A stretch of 64,000 nt of DNA, taken from NCBI GenBank assembly GCA_011620605.1, contig WOYW01000011.1, forward strand, positions 62,001 to 126,000. Direction: 5' to 3'. This document shows, piece by piece, positions 19,657-28,762 of this stretch. The notes beneath the pieces are model-generated. The model was not told the origin of the DNA. It was given only the letters and a program-made list of their open reading frames with translations, and did no database searches. Numbering within the stretch: the stretch's first letter is position 1; each line of letters opens with the position of its first letter. Position numbers and translations under genes: made by a program. This stretch comes from Bacteroidales bacterium. Its GTDB lineage: Bacteria > Bacteroidota > Bacteroidia > Bacteroidales > UBA932.

Positions 19657-21336
19657 ATGCAACTACTAGATTGGATCGTAATTTTTATTTTTGCACTGGT
19701 GTTGGTGGGAATCGTTGTGTGGGTGGTGAAAAAGAAAGCAAAAGATTCTAAAGATTATTTTCTGGGTGGCCGCGATATTACCTGGCTTGCCATAGGGGCG
19801 TCAATTTTTGCATCCAATATTGGATCTGAACACCTGATAGGCCTGGCCGGAGCCGGGGCATCAAGTGGTATGGCCATGGCCCATTGGGAGATCCAGGGTT
19901 GGATAATCTTGTTGCTAGGATGGGTATTTGTACCATTTTATTCACGAAGCATGGTCCTGACTATGCCGGAGTTCCTGGAACGCCGTTACAATAAAGAATC
20001 ACGTACAATATTATCTGTTATTTCGCTTGTAAGTTATGTACTTACTAAAGTAGCAGTGACCGTATATGCAGGAGGACTGGTCTTCCAACAAGTATTTGGA
20101 ATAGACGAACTGTGGGGTATAGATTTCTTCTGGATCTCCGCTATCGGACTGGTACTGATCACAGCTCTGTATACTGTACTGGGAGGTATGAGGTCTGTTT
20201 TATACACATCGGTTCTTCAGACCCCGATCTTACTTATTGGTTCACTGGTCATTGTGGTACTAGGCCTGAAGACAGTCGGAGGTTGGGATGAAGTGTTGGC
20301 TGTCTGCGGCGCTACACCTGTAAATGAATACGGAGATACCATGGTCAATCTTATGAGGAATAACAACGATCCTGATTTTCCCTGGCTGGGAGCCCTGGTG
20401 GGGTCTGCCATAATAGGGTTCTGGTACTGGTGTACCGATCAATACATAGTACAGCGTGTCCTGTCCGGGCGTAATCAGAAAGAATCTCGCAGGGGAGCCA
20501 TTTTCGGGGCCTATCTAAAACTGTTGCCCGTGTTTCTGTTCCTGATTCCCGGGATGATAGCATTTGCCATGTCACAAAAAGGTGTAACAATAAACGGTCA
20601 ACTTTTTGTTCTCAACACGGCAGATACCGCTTTCCCGCAATTGGTAGCCACTTTGCTGCCTGCAGGTATAAAGGGTATGGTGGTTTGCGGTATCCTGGCG
20701 GCACTAATGAGTTCTCTGGCATCACTGTTCAATTCCTCGGCAATGCTGTTTACAATAGACTTCTATAAACGTTTCAAACCCGATACTCCCGAAAAAAAAC
20801 TGGTCCGTATTGGTCAGATAGCTACCGTTGTTATCGTGATCCTGGGAATTTTATGGATCCCGGTCATGAGGAGTATTGGAGATGTTCTATACACTTATCT
20901 GCAGGATGTTCAATCGGTTCTGGCTCCGGGTATAGCTGCCGCATTCCTAATGGGGATCGTGTGGAAACGTACCAGTGCCAAAGGCGGTATGTGGGGCTTG
21001 ATCACGGGTTTTGTGATAGGACTTACGCGTCTGGGGGCAAAAGTGTTTTATACCAGTGTAGAAACAGCAAATCAATCAGGTCTTTTCTATAATGTTTTCT
21101 ACGAAACTAACTGGCTGTTTTTCTGTGGCTGGATGTTCCTTTTCTGTATTCTTGTGATCGTACTGGTGAGCCTCTTTACCAGAGCCCCCGAACCTGCCCT
21201 TATTCAGGGGTTGGTATTTGGGACTGCCACAGATAAAGAGAAAGCCGAGACAAGAGCCAGCTGGAATGCATGGGATATCATTAACACATTGATCATTCTG
21301 GGAATAACAGCTGCTTTCTATTGGTATTTTTGGTAA
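19657..21336 (+). CDS. Sodium:sugar symporter (SSS/SGLT family), probable arabinose uptake
   Basis: This is an inner-membrane sodium/solute symporter of 559 aa with about 14 predicted hydrophobic segments and no signal peptide. Family marks are DYFLGGRDITWLAIGASIFASNIGSEHLIGLAGAG in pieces, WYWCTDQYIVQRVLSGRN and the C-terminal transmembrane segments. The neighbours galM, araD, araA and araB make L-arabinose the likely substrate. The last codons overlap a promoter-like 21-bp element for araD. Specificity is inferred from context only. Confidence 0.9.
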   Translation: MQLLDWIVIFIFALVLVGIVVWVVKKKAKDSKDYFLGGRDITWLAIGASIFASNIGSEHLIGLAGAGASSGMAMAHWEIQGWIILLLGWVFVPFYSRSMVLTMPEFLERRYNKESRTILSVISLVSYVLTKVAVTVYAGGLVFQQVFGIDELWGIDFFWISAIGLVLITALYTVLGGMRSVLYTSVLQTPILLIGSLVIVVLGLKTVGGWDEVLAVCGATPVNEYGDTMVNLMRNNNDPDFPWLGALVGSAIIGFWYWCTDQYIVQRVLSGRNQKESRRGAIFGAYLKLLPVFLFLIPGMIAFAMSQKGVTINGQLFVLNTADTAFPQLVATLLPAGIKGMVVCGILAALMSSLASLFNSSAMLFTIDFYKRFKPDTPEKKLVRIGQIATVVIVILGILWIPVMRSIGDVLYTYLQDVQSVLAPGIAAAFLMGIVWKRTSAKGGMWGLITGFVIGLTRLGAKVFYTSVETANQSGLFYNVFYETNWLFFCGWMFLFCILVIVLVSLFTRAPEPALIQGLVFGTATDKEKAETRASWNAWDIINTLIILGITAAFYWYFW

Positions 21337-21344
21337 TTTAGCAC
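21324..21344 (+). promoter_or_regulatory. 21-bp element at araD start, identical to 34381-34401
   Basis: The last codons of the symporter gene and the gap before araD hold TATTTTTG (perfect TAnnTTTG) followed by TAATTTAG, ending 2 bp before the araD ATG. The complete 21 bp recurs at 34381-34401 in front of the GH43-GH95 genes. A related arrangement (TTTTTTG then TATCTTAG, 4 bp before the ATG) precedes the gene at 40418. I read it as an internal promoter giving a very short araD leader. Confidence 0.5.
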
Positions 21345-21345
21345 C

Positions 21346-22032
21346 ATGTTAGAAGCACTAAAAGAACAAGTATTCAAAGCCAATCTCATGTTGGTGGAAT
21401 ATGGTCTGGTAATCTTTACCTGGGGAAATGTTTCAGCTATTGACCGGCAATCGGGACTTGTTGTTATCAAACCCTCAGGAATAAGTTACCGGAACATGGC
21501 TACTGCTCAAATGGTAGTTGTAAATATGGAAGGAGAGGTAGTGGAGGGGAATCTGAGGCCATCCTCGGATACCCCTACCCACCTTGCCCTGTACCGTGCT
21601 TTCGATGGTATAGGAGGCATTGTCCATACCCATTCGTTGTATGCGACTTCCTGGGCGCAGGCCGGTGTTGACCTTCCCAATATTGGTACCACACACTCGG
21701 ATTATTTTCACAGTGCCATCCCCTGTACCGCGGATATGACATCTGAACAGATCAAAGGAAATTACGAGTGGGAGACCGGGAACGTGATAATAGAACGTTT
21801 CAGGGATATGGACCCAATGCATACTCCTGCTGTACTTGTAAAAAATCACGGACCGTTTACCTGGGGAAAAGATCCTTTCAAAGCAGTGGAAAATGCCGTG
21901 GTTCTTGAACAAGTGGCTAAAATGGCCGCTGTAGCGTACGCTATTAATCCGTCCCTGGAAATGAATCTACAGCTTATTGAAAAGCATTTTGGACGCAAAC
22001 ACGGTTTGGGGGCTTATTACGGACAAAAATAA
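21346..22032 (+). CDS. araD: L-ribulose-5-phosphate 4-epimerase AraD
   Basis: This is a class II aldolase-family epimerase of 228 aa, the normal length, that converts L-ribulose 5-phosphate to D-xylulose 5-phosphate. Motifs are [28 protein letters not shown] and the zinc-binding HTHS segment, with a third His region at NHGPFTWG. With araA and araB it completes arabinose catabolism up to the pentose phosphate pathway. It lies on the opposite strand from araA-araB, in the operon with the symporter and regulator. Confidence 0.95.
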   Translation: MLEALKEQVFKANLMLVEYGLVIFTWGNVSAIDRQSGLVVIKPSGISYRNMATAQMVVVNMEGEVVEGNLRPSSDTPTHLALYRAFDGIGGIVHTHSLYATSWAQAGVDLPNIGTTHSDYFHSAIPCTADMTSEQIKGNYEWETGNVIIERFRDMDPMHTPAVLVKNHGPFTWGKDPFKAVENAVVLEQVAKMAAVAYAINPSLEMNLQLIEKHFGRKHGLGAYYGQK

Positions 22033-22038
22033 CGTTGA

Positions 22039-25000
22039 ATGAAGAAAATCTCTTTTGTTGCACCTGGTTTATTACTTTTCTTCTGCTTCATTTCGATAAA
22101 TATCATAAAGGCGGAATCTGTATCGTACCGATTTCGCCATTTCAATGTTGAACACGGCCTTGCATCAAACATTGTAAGGAGTCTGTACCAGGATTCCCGG
22201 GGAATGATCTGGTTTGGCACCGATGAAGGTCTTAATTCTTTTGACGGGCGGGATATAACCAGGCACAAAATTGTGTGTCAGAATGCAAATGAATATGAGA
22301 CCGATTATGTTGGGGCGTTGTATGAAGATCCTAAGGGCAAGTTATGGGTTGGAACTGAAATAGGAGTATGTATTTACGATATCAGGAAAAATTATTCCAT
22401 AAAATTTGAAGTCAAAACAAAAGATGGATCTTTTATCAATTCAATGGTAAATAACATAGTCGAAGATAAAGACGGAAATCTGTGGATCTCATCCCAGAAT
22501 CAGGGTGTCTTCAGATACAATCCCGACACAGAATCACTTACAATGTTTTCTATAGATGAATTCCAGAACTACATTTATACCATTCTAATTGATTCTGAGA
22601 ATAATATTTGGCTTTCAGGCGGTTACGAACACAAGCTTGCAAAACTCGATAAGAAAAACGATTCCTTTGTGATCTTCCAACTGAAAAGCGAGGATCCGAA
22701 GTATGCTTCGCGTATCCTGGACATTTATCAGGACGCTTCAGGAAAATTCTGGTGCGGAACATGGGATGCCGGTCTGCAGATCCTGGATACTTATTCAGGA
22801 GAAGTAAAACCGGTCCGGATCAATCCCGACGGAAGGCCTATAATGCATATTCACAGTATCATGGAAATTGCACCCGCCCAGTTTTTTATTGGTTCTGACG
22901 ATGGCCTGACCTGGTACAATTCGTCTACAGGAGAGCATTCTCATCATATTCCCAGTGAAAGAGATCCTTCATCTATATCCAATAAATTTGTTTATCCCAT
23001 TCTACCGGACAAGGAAGGTGGCATCTGGATAGGGACCTACTACGGGGGAGTGAATTATATCTCTCCAAATAACGGGCAGTTTGAAGGTACTTCATGTGCA
23101 GAATACACCCAGTCCGGAAGTGGTAATATTATAAGCAGGTTCTGTGAAGACTCCCGTGGAAATCTATGGATCGCTTCTGACGATGGAGGGCTTGTGTATT
23201 ATTCCCCCCACAACGGACAAGCCAGGCACTATATGCCTCAACCCGGGAAAAACAGTCTTTCTTACCACAATGTTCATGCGTTATGCTTCGATGACGATGA
23301 TCATTTATGGATAGGGACGTATTCAAGAGGTCTCAATATACTGAATTTACGTACCGGACATTTTAAGCATTATATGCGAAGCAATTCGGAACATTCTCTG
23401 AATGACAACGGGATCTATTCCATTTTCAAGGACAAAGACAACAATATGTGGGTGGGTACCATGACTGGCTTGAATGTGTATGATCGAAGGACAGACGGAT
23501 TCAGGCTTGTCCGTGACCTGGATGTAACAACTATAGACATAAAACAGGACAAAGAGGGTTTTATCTGGTTCGCTACGTTTGGAAAAGGACTTATTCGATA
23601 CAACCCGGATAACGAAGAATGGAAAACATACGTGGTCAGATCTCCCAATACAAAACTAATGAGCAATCACGTAAATACTATCTGTATAGATTCCGATAAT
23701 CAAATGTGGGTGGGTACGGAAAGCGGTTTATGCAGGTACGATAAAGAAGACGATTCACTAATATTACATTCTCTGGATATTCCAAGTAATAACATTCATT
23801 GTATCATCAGTGATAACCAATTTCTCTGGCTTACCACTTCTAACGGAATGGTCTGTTATTCACCCGATACGGGAAATTTCAAATTATTCACAACCACAGA
23901 CGGACTCCAAAGCAATTCGTTTATTGTCAATTCCGGTGTGAAAACCTCATCTGGGAAGATCTATTTCGGATCCATTAACGGATTCAATGCATTCTTTCCA
24001 CACAGGATTAAATTAAATTTTTATGTGCCGCCCGTGATGATCACACGTCTTGACATATCCAATAAAGAAGTGAACGTTTCTGAAGACGGACCGTTGAATG
24101 AAACGGTGAGCTATTGTCCCGACATTGATCTCACTCATAAAGACGACGTGGTAACCATTCACTATGCTGCTTTAAGTTACTGTTCACCTGAGCAAAATAT
24201 GTACGCTTATAAATTGGAAGGTTTTGATAAAGATTGGAACTACGTAGGGAAACAGAACCGTGTGACATATACAAGTTTACCTGCCGGTAATTATGTCTTT
24301 CATGTGAAGGGTTCGAATAATGACGGCCTGTGGAATGAAACCGGTGCATCACTGAATATCACCATTCATCCTCCCTTATACCTTACTCTTCCCTTTAAGG
24401 TATTTTATTACTTATTGGCATTGTTTACGATTCTGGGAACTATCCGCATTTTTGTAAAAAACACAGAAAAACGTCACAAAGAGAAGATTCAGATGCTCAA
24501 CCAGGAAAAGGAAGTAGAGCTTCACAATGCTAAGATACAATTTTTCACCACTATAGCACACGAAATACGGACCCCGGTTTCACTCATTCTGGCCCCACTT
24601 GAAAAAATATTGTTTTCAGGTGATACATTGCCGGAATCCATAAGAGAAAACATAAATATAATTAACCGGAACAGCCAGCGTCTTTTATTCCTGGTAAACC
24701 ATCTACTGGATTTCAGAAAGGTTGAACAAAACGGGGAAGAAAGCATGTGCTTTACTTCTCACAATATATACGAATTGTTAAACGATATCAAGGAACGTTT
24801 CAATCCAACCATGGTACAGTCCGGGATTGATTTTGTTTTCAAATGCTCTGCTACAAACTTTATGGCCATGGTTCATTACGAATCCATCATCAAACTGGTA
24901 AGTAACCTGTTGTCAAATGCCGGCAAGTTTGCAAAAAGCCGGGTGGAACTTTCCTGTACTTTATTATCCGGAAATCATGATTTCCGAATTAGCGTGTCTG

Positions 25001-26055
25001 ACGACGGGTGTGGCATAAAAGAAGAAGAAAAAGATTTAATATTCAAACCTTTTTATCAGGCTCAAGAACATATCGGAGGAACAGGAATCGGATTGAGCAT
25101 TGTGCATAAGATAGTTCAATCTCACAACGGGACAATAGAGGTTGTCTCTGAACCGGAAAAAGGAAGCACGTTTATTGTCACCCTTCCTGTTGTCCAGAAA
25201 GAAAATGAGACAAAGATATCCTATGGAGAACAACAGGAACAGGATGATTTACCAAAGGATATTCTCTCCGAGATATCAGCACAGCATACCGGGACAAACA
25301 AGCCCGTGATGCTAATTGTTGAAGATAACGATCAGATGCTTAATTTCCTGGCAGACAGCTTTTCAGATGAATACAGTATCCTGACGGCAAGGGATGGTCT
25401 TGAAGCCAGGGAAATTTTAAAAGAAAACCAAGTGTCTATTATAATAAGCGATTGGATGATGCCCAATATGGATGGAGCAGCATTGTGCAGGGCGGTAAGG
25501 GAAAATACACATACCAGCCATATTCCCTTTATACTCTTGACGGCCAAAACAGGTGATGAAGCCCGTGTAGAAAGTATGAATTGCAGAGCCGATGCACATA
25601 TTGAAAAGCCTTTTTCCATGCGTTATCTGAAAGCCTGTATCAGGAACCTGAGAGAGCTCAGGAACATGCTCATGCATAAATATTCCAAAATGCCGCTTGT
25701 TCCCCTGAGCTCCATAGCAAATAACTCCGTTGAAGAGCAATTCCTTATCCGTATGAACGAGGTTATTGAACAAAATTTCTCCAATCCGGAACTTTCTGTT
25801 GATTTTTTGGCAAAGGAACTTTGTGTAAGCCGTTCCGGATTATTTGCCAAGATCAAGAGTCTTACGGAAGTTACTCCCAATGAGCTTATCCAGATCGTTA
25901 GACTGAAAAAAGCGGCGATTTTATTATTGGAGAATAAATACATTGTGAGTGAGATCAGTTATATGGTGGGATTTAACAATCCCTCGTATTTTGCCAAATG
26001 TTTTCAGAAGCAATTTGGTGTCAATCCCGGTGAATTTGCTCGCTCACAGAAATAA
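22039..26055 (+). CDS. Hybrid two-component system regulator (HTCS)
   Basis: This is a one-protein sensor and transcription factor of 1338 aa. After a signal sequence, about 14 two-component propeller repeats (variants of NLWIxxxxxGL) and a Y_Y_Y domain form the periplasmic sensor (to about residue 780). One transmembrane segment follows at about 783 to 805. Then come HisKA with the phospho-His in AHEIRTP (about 841), HATPase (DDGCGIKEEE, GGTGIGLSI), a receiver domain with phospho-Asp near 1138 in SDWMMPNMDG, and a C-terminal AraC-type HTH. HTCS proteins bind oligosaccharide fragments and activate their locus; arabino-oligosaccharides are the likely signal. It ends just before the promoter region of GH127/SusC. 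Confidence 0.96.
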   Translation: MKKISFVAPGLLLFFCFISINIIKAESVSYRFRHFNVEHGLASNIVRSLYQDSRGMIWFGTDEGLNSFDGRDITRHKIVCQNANEYETDYVGALYEDPKGKLWVGTEIGVCIYDIRKNYSIKFEVKTKDGSFINSMVNNIVEDKDGNLWISSQNQGVFRYNPDTESLTMFSIDEFQNYIYTILIDSENNIWLSGGYEHKLAKLDKKNDSFVIFQLKSEDPKYASRILDIYQDASGKFWCGTWDAGLQILDTYSGEVKPVRINPDGRPIMHIHSIMEIAPAQFFIGSDDGLTWYNSSTGEHSHHIPSERDPSSISNKFVYPILPDKEGGIWIGTYYGGVNYISPNNGQFEGTSCAEYTQSGSGNIISRFCEDSRGNLWIASDDGGLVYYSPHNGQARHYMPQPGKNSLSYHNVHALCFDDDDHLWIGTYSRGLNILNLRTGHFKHYMRSNSEHSLNDNGIYSIFKDKDNNMWVGTMTGLNVYDRRTDGFRLVRDLDVTTIDIKQDKEGFIWFATFGKGLIRYNPDNEEWKTYVVRSPNTKLMSNHVNTICIDSDNQMWVGTESGLCRYDKEDDSLILHSLDIPSNNIHCIISDNQFLWLTTSNGMVCYSPDTGNFKLFTTTDGLQSNSFIVNSGVKTSSGKIYFGSINGFNAFFPHRIKLNFYVPPVMITRLDISNKEVNVSEDGPLNETVSYCPDIDLTHKDDVVTIHYAALSYCSPEQNMYAYKLEGFDKDWNYVGKQNRVTYTSLPAGNYVFHVKGSNNDGLWNETGASLNITIHPPLYLTLPFKVFYYLLALFTILGTIRIFVKNTEKRHKEKIQMLNQEKEVELHNAKIQFFTTIAHEIRTPVSLILAPLEKILFSGDTLPESIRENINIINRNSQRLLFLVNHLLDFRKVEQNGEESMCFTSHNIYELLNDIKERFNPTMVQSGIDFVFKCSATNFMAMVHYESIIKLVSNLLSNAGKFAKSRVELSCTLLSGNHDFRISVSDDGCGIKEEEKDLIFKPFYQAQEHIGGTGIGLSIVHKIVQSHNGTIEVVSEPEKGSTFIVTLPVVQKENETKISYGEQQEQDDLPKDILSEISAQHTGTNKPVMLIVEDNDQMLNFLADSFSDEYSILTARDGLEAREILKENQVSIIISDWMMPNMDGAALCRAVRENTHTSHIPFILLTAKTGDEARVESMNCRADAHIEKPFSMRYLKACIRNLRELRNMLMHKYSKMPLVPLSSIANNSVEEQFLIRMNEVIEQNFSNPELSVDFLAKELCVSRSGLFAKIKSLTEVTPNELIQIVRLKKAAILLLENKYIVSEISYMVGFNNPSYFAKCFQKQFGVNPGEFARSQK

Positions 26056-26133
26056 TTTCTTTATTGAACTCTTTGCATGTAGCACTCTCTGTTTTCCACG
26101 TTTAGCTGTTATAACGGTTCCGAGACCATTGTA

Positions 26134-26201
26134 ACAATAATCCAGAAGAATAATAAAATAGTCTAGTTGTGTACTATCTTTTTATTCTTATGGATTATTG
26201 T
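26134..26201. repeat. Long imperfect inverted repeat (29-bp arms) plus T-tract
   Basis: The arms 26134-26162 and 26173-26201 are reverse complements with 26 of 29 positions paired around a 10-bp loop. A run of about ten T follows at 26211-26220. It could act as a terminator for the regulator operon; the T-run lies about 10 bp past the stem, farther than usual. It could also be a dimeric operator about 75 bp upstream of the GH127/SusC start point. The right arm contains the ATTCTTAT box that is also found upstream of araA. Confidence 0.6.
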
Positions 26202-26242
26202 ATGGTAGTGTTTTTTTTTTAACTGTAACCTTTGTATAAATC
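26184..26242 (+). promoter_or_regulatory. GH127/SusCD promoter region with candidate operator
   Basis: A TAACCTTTG box (26226-26234; the -7 consensus with one extra base) sits 30 bp before the GH127 ATG. It runs into the 13-mer CTTTGTATAAATC shared with the araA promoter. ATTCTTAT-N7-TGTA at 26184-26202 is also shared. The distance between the two shared parts differs by 9 bp between the sites, about one helical turn. Regulation by the neighbouring HTCS is inferred. Confidence 0.5.
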
Positions 26243-26264
26243 ATTATAAATATATCCCGAAACG

Positions 26265-28736
26265 ATGAAAAAACTATCATTCCGAAAGACAATCATGTTG
26301 ATAGCAGGAGGAATTATAATTATGTGCGCAGGTTGCAGCACATCAGATTCTTCCGATAACAAGATCCGGGAGGTCCCTTTTACAGAAATTCATTTTGAGG
26401 ACATCTTCTGGGCTCCCAGAATTGAAGTAAACAGGACTGTCTCCATTCCGTCTGCCTTCCATCAGTGTGAAATAAACGGACGTTTTGATAACTTCGCCAT
26501 TGCCGGTGGATTAATTGAAGGGGAACATCGCGGTGATTTTTCTTTTGACGATACAGATCCATATAAGGTTATTGAAGGGGCATCCTATTCTCTTGCCTCC
26601 AAATACGATCCCGAGTTAGATCATTATCTTGACAGTGTGATCAATATTATTGCCGCTGCTCAGGAGCCCGACGGTTACCTTACTACCTGCGTGACGAACA
26701 AAGTAGAAAGATTATCGGGGTGGTGGGGCTCTTCGCGCTGGGAGAAGATCAACAGTCATGAATTGTATAACAGCGGACATATGTACGAATCTGCTGTAGC
26801 TCATTACCTGGCAACAGGAAAAAGAACTTTTCTGGATGTAGCAATCAAAAACGCAGACCTTATCTGTGAAGTTTTCGGTTCCAACGAAGGACAGAAACAC
26901 GTTCCCTCAGGGCACCCTATTGTAGAAATGGCACTCGCCAAATTATATAAAGTAACGGAAGAGGAAAAATACCTGGATCTGGCCAAATACTTTATTGAAG
27001 AAACCGGCCGCGGAACCGATGGACATAAACTCAACGCATACAGCCAGGATCATATGCCCATTCTTGAGCAGGAAGAGATAGTAGGACATGCTGTTCGTGC
27101 AGGATACCTGTATTCTGGAGTGGCTGACGTGGCATCGCTTAGAAATGACCAGGAATATTTCAAAGCTTTGTGCCGTATCTGGGATAATATGGCAGGAAAG
27201 AAGCTTTATATCACAGGAGGAATAGGATCCCGTTCACAGGGAGAAGGGTTCGGTCCCAATTATGAATTGCACAATCACAACGCTTATTGCGAAACATGCG
27301 CTTCCATTGCCAATGTGTACTGGAATTACCGTATGTTCCTGGCAACCGGGAATGCCAAATATATGGATGTACTGGAACGGGCTTTATACAACGGGGTAAT
27401 TTCAGGGGTTTCTCTTAAAGGAGATGAATTTTTCTACGACAACCCGCTTGAATCCATGGGACAGCACCTGCGTCAGCCCTGGTTTGGTTGTGCCTGCTGC
27501 CCGGGAAATGTCACCCGCTTTATGGCTTCTGTACCTGGTTATGTGTATGCCGTCCAGGGGAAAGATATATATGTGAATCTTTACGTTCAGGGTACTGCAC
27601 AGGTCGAGACTTCAGCCGGAGAAATTACATTGGAACAAGTAACAAAACATCCATGGGAGGGCAATGTAAAACTGAAAGTTAATCCTGCCGAAGAGACAAA
27701 ATTTGCATTAAAACTACGTATTCCGGGCTGGGCTCAGGATGCGCCTGTTCCCACCGACCTCTATTCGTTTGTAAACGGAAAAGGAAAATATACCATTAAC
27801 GTGAATGGAAAGAAGATTACACGGAAACCCCAAAAAGGTTATGTAACTGTAGAGAGGTCCTGGTCTGAAGGCGATCTGGTTGAAATTGAGTTTCCTATGG
27901 AAGTACGTCAGATAAAAGCCCATGAAGCAGTAGTGGATGACAGGGGAAAACGGGCTATCCAACGCGGTCCCATTGTGTATTGCATTGAAGGTAAAGATCA
28001 GAACGATAGCACGGTTTTCAACAAATATATACCTGAAAACGCTTCATTTACAACTCATTACGACAGAGAACTTCTCAACGGTGTTACTGTACTTACCGGA
28101 ACTGCAATACAGGTAGAAAGAGACGGTCGGGAAGAAAAAGTCCCTCTTATCGCTATTCCATATTCAACATGGAACAACAGGGGTGCCGACGAAATGGCCG
28201 TTTGGATACCTCTGGCTGCTGAATATGCCCGCCCAGTACCGGAACCGACAATAGCATCCAGGGCCCGTCCGGCAGCCGTCAGAAACAGGCGTCATCAAGA
28301 CACCCCTGCCGACCAGAAAGGAGCTCTGGAAGAACTCAGAGGATGGGCCTTCGGATTTAACGATCAATGGGATCCCATAAATTCGGCAGACCGTTCCAAA
28401 CCATATCTATACTGGTGGTTACGCTACGGAAGTGAAGAAACGGTAGGGTATGTGTTTGAAAAGCCTGAATATGTGGGAAGTGTGGAGGTTTATTGGCTGG
28501 ATTTTGATCATTACGACGGCAGTTTCCGTGTACCGGAAAGCTGGAAATTATACTACGAAAAAAATAACAAGTGGTATCCGGTGGATGCCACAACTGAATA
28601 TACAGTGCTTAAAGACTGTTATAACAATCTTGAATTCAAACCGGTGACCACCCGTGCTTTAAAACTGACTGCAAAATTGCAGAAAGGTGAATCCGGAGGG
28701 ATTATAGAATGGAAAGTCAACGAACCCAACCTATAA
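26265..28736 (+). CDS. GH127 beta-L-arabinofuranosidase with C-terminal discoidin-like domain
   Basis: This is a second GH127 enzyme, 823 aa. The N-terminus has a lipobox (MCAGC), so it is a predicted lipoprotein, unlike the first copy. Active-site residues are Glu343 and Cys345 in YCETCA and Cys411-Cys412 in GCACCPGN, Cys411 being the expected nucleophile. From about residue 660 a Pro/Arg-rich linker leads to a beta-sandwich resembling an F5/8-type C carbohydrate-binding domain (to residue 823), absent from the first copy. Being next to SusC, it may act on incoming oligosaccharides at the membrane. Confidence 0.92.
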   Translation: MKKLSFRKTIMLIAGGIIIMCAGCSTSDSSDNKIREVPFTEIHFEDIFWAPRIEVNRTVSIPSAFHQCEINGRFDNFAIAGGLIEGEHRGDFSFDDTDPYKVIEGASYSLASKYDPELDHYLDSVINIIAAAQEPDGYLTTCVTNKVERLSGWWGSSRWEKINSHELYNSGHMYESAVAHYLATGKRTFLDVAIKNADLICEVFGSNEGQKHVPSGHPIVEMALAKLYKVTEEEKYLDLAKYFIEETGRGTDGHKLNAYSQDHMPILEQEEIVGHAVRAGYLYSGVADVASLRNDQEYFKALCRIWDNMAGKKLYITGGIGSRSQGEGFGPNYELHNHNAYCETCASIANVYWNYRMFLATGNAKYMDVLERALYNGVISGVSLKGDEFFYDNPLESMGQHLRQPWFGCACCPGNVTRFMASVPGYVYAVQGKDIYVNLYVQGTAQVETSAGEITLEQVTKHPWEGNVKLKVNPAEETKFALKLRIPGWAQDAPVPTDLYSFVNGKGKYTINVNGKKITRKPQKGYVTVERSWSEGDLVEIEFPMEVRQIKAHEAVVDDRGKRAIQRGPIVYCIEGKDQNDSTVFNKYIPENASFTTHYDRELLNGVTVLTGTAIQVERDGREEKVPLIAIPYSTWNNRGADEMAVWIPLAAEYARPVPEPTIASRARPAAVRNRRHQDTPADQKGALEELRGWAFGFNDQWDPINSADRSKPYLYWWLRYGSEETVGYVFEKPEYVGSVEVYWLDFDHYDGSFRVPESWKLYYEKNNKWYPVDATTEYTVLKDCYNNLEFKPVTTRALKLTAKLQKGESGGIIEWKVNEPNL

Positions 28737-28762
28737 ATAATTAATCTAATAAAAACCAGAAA

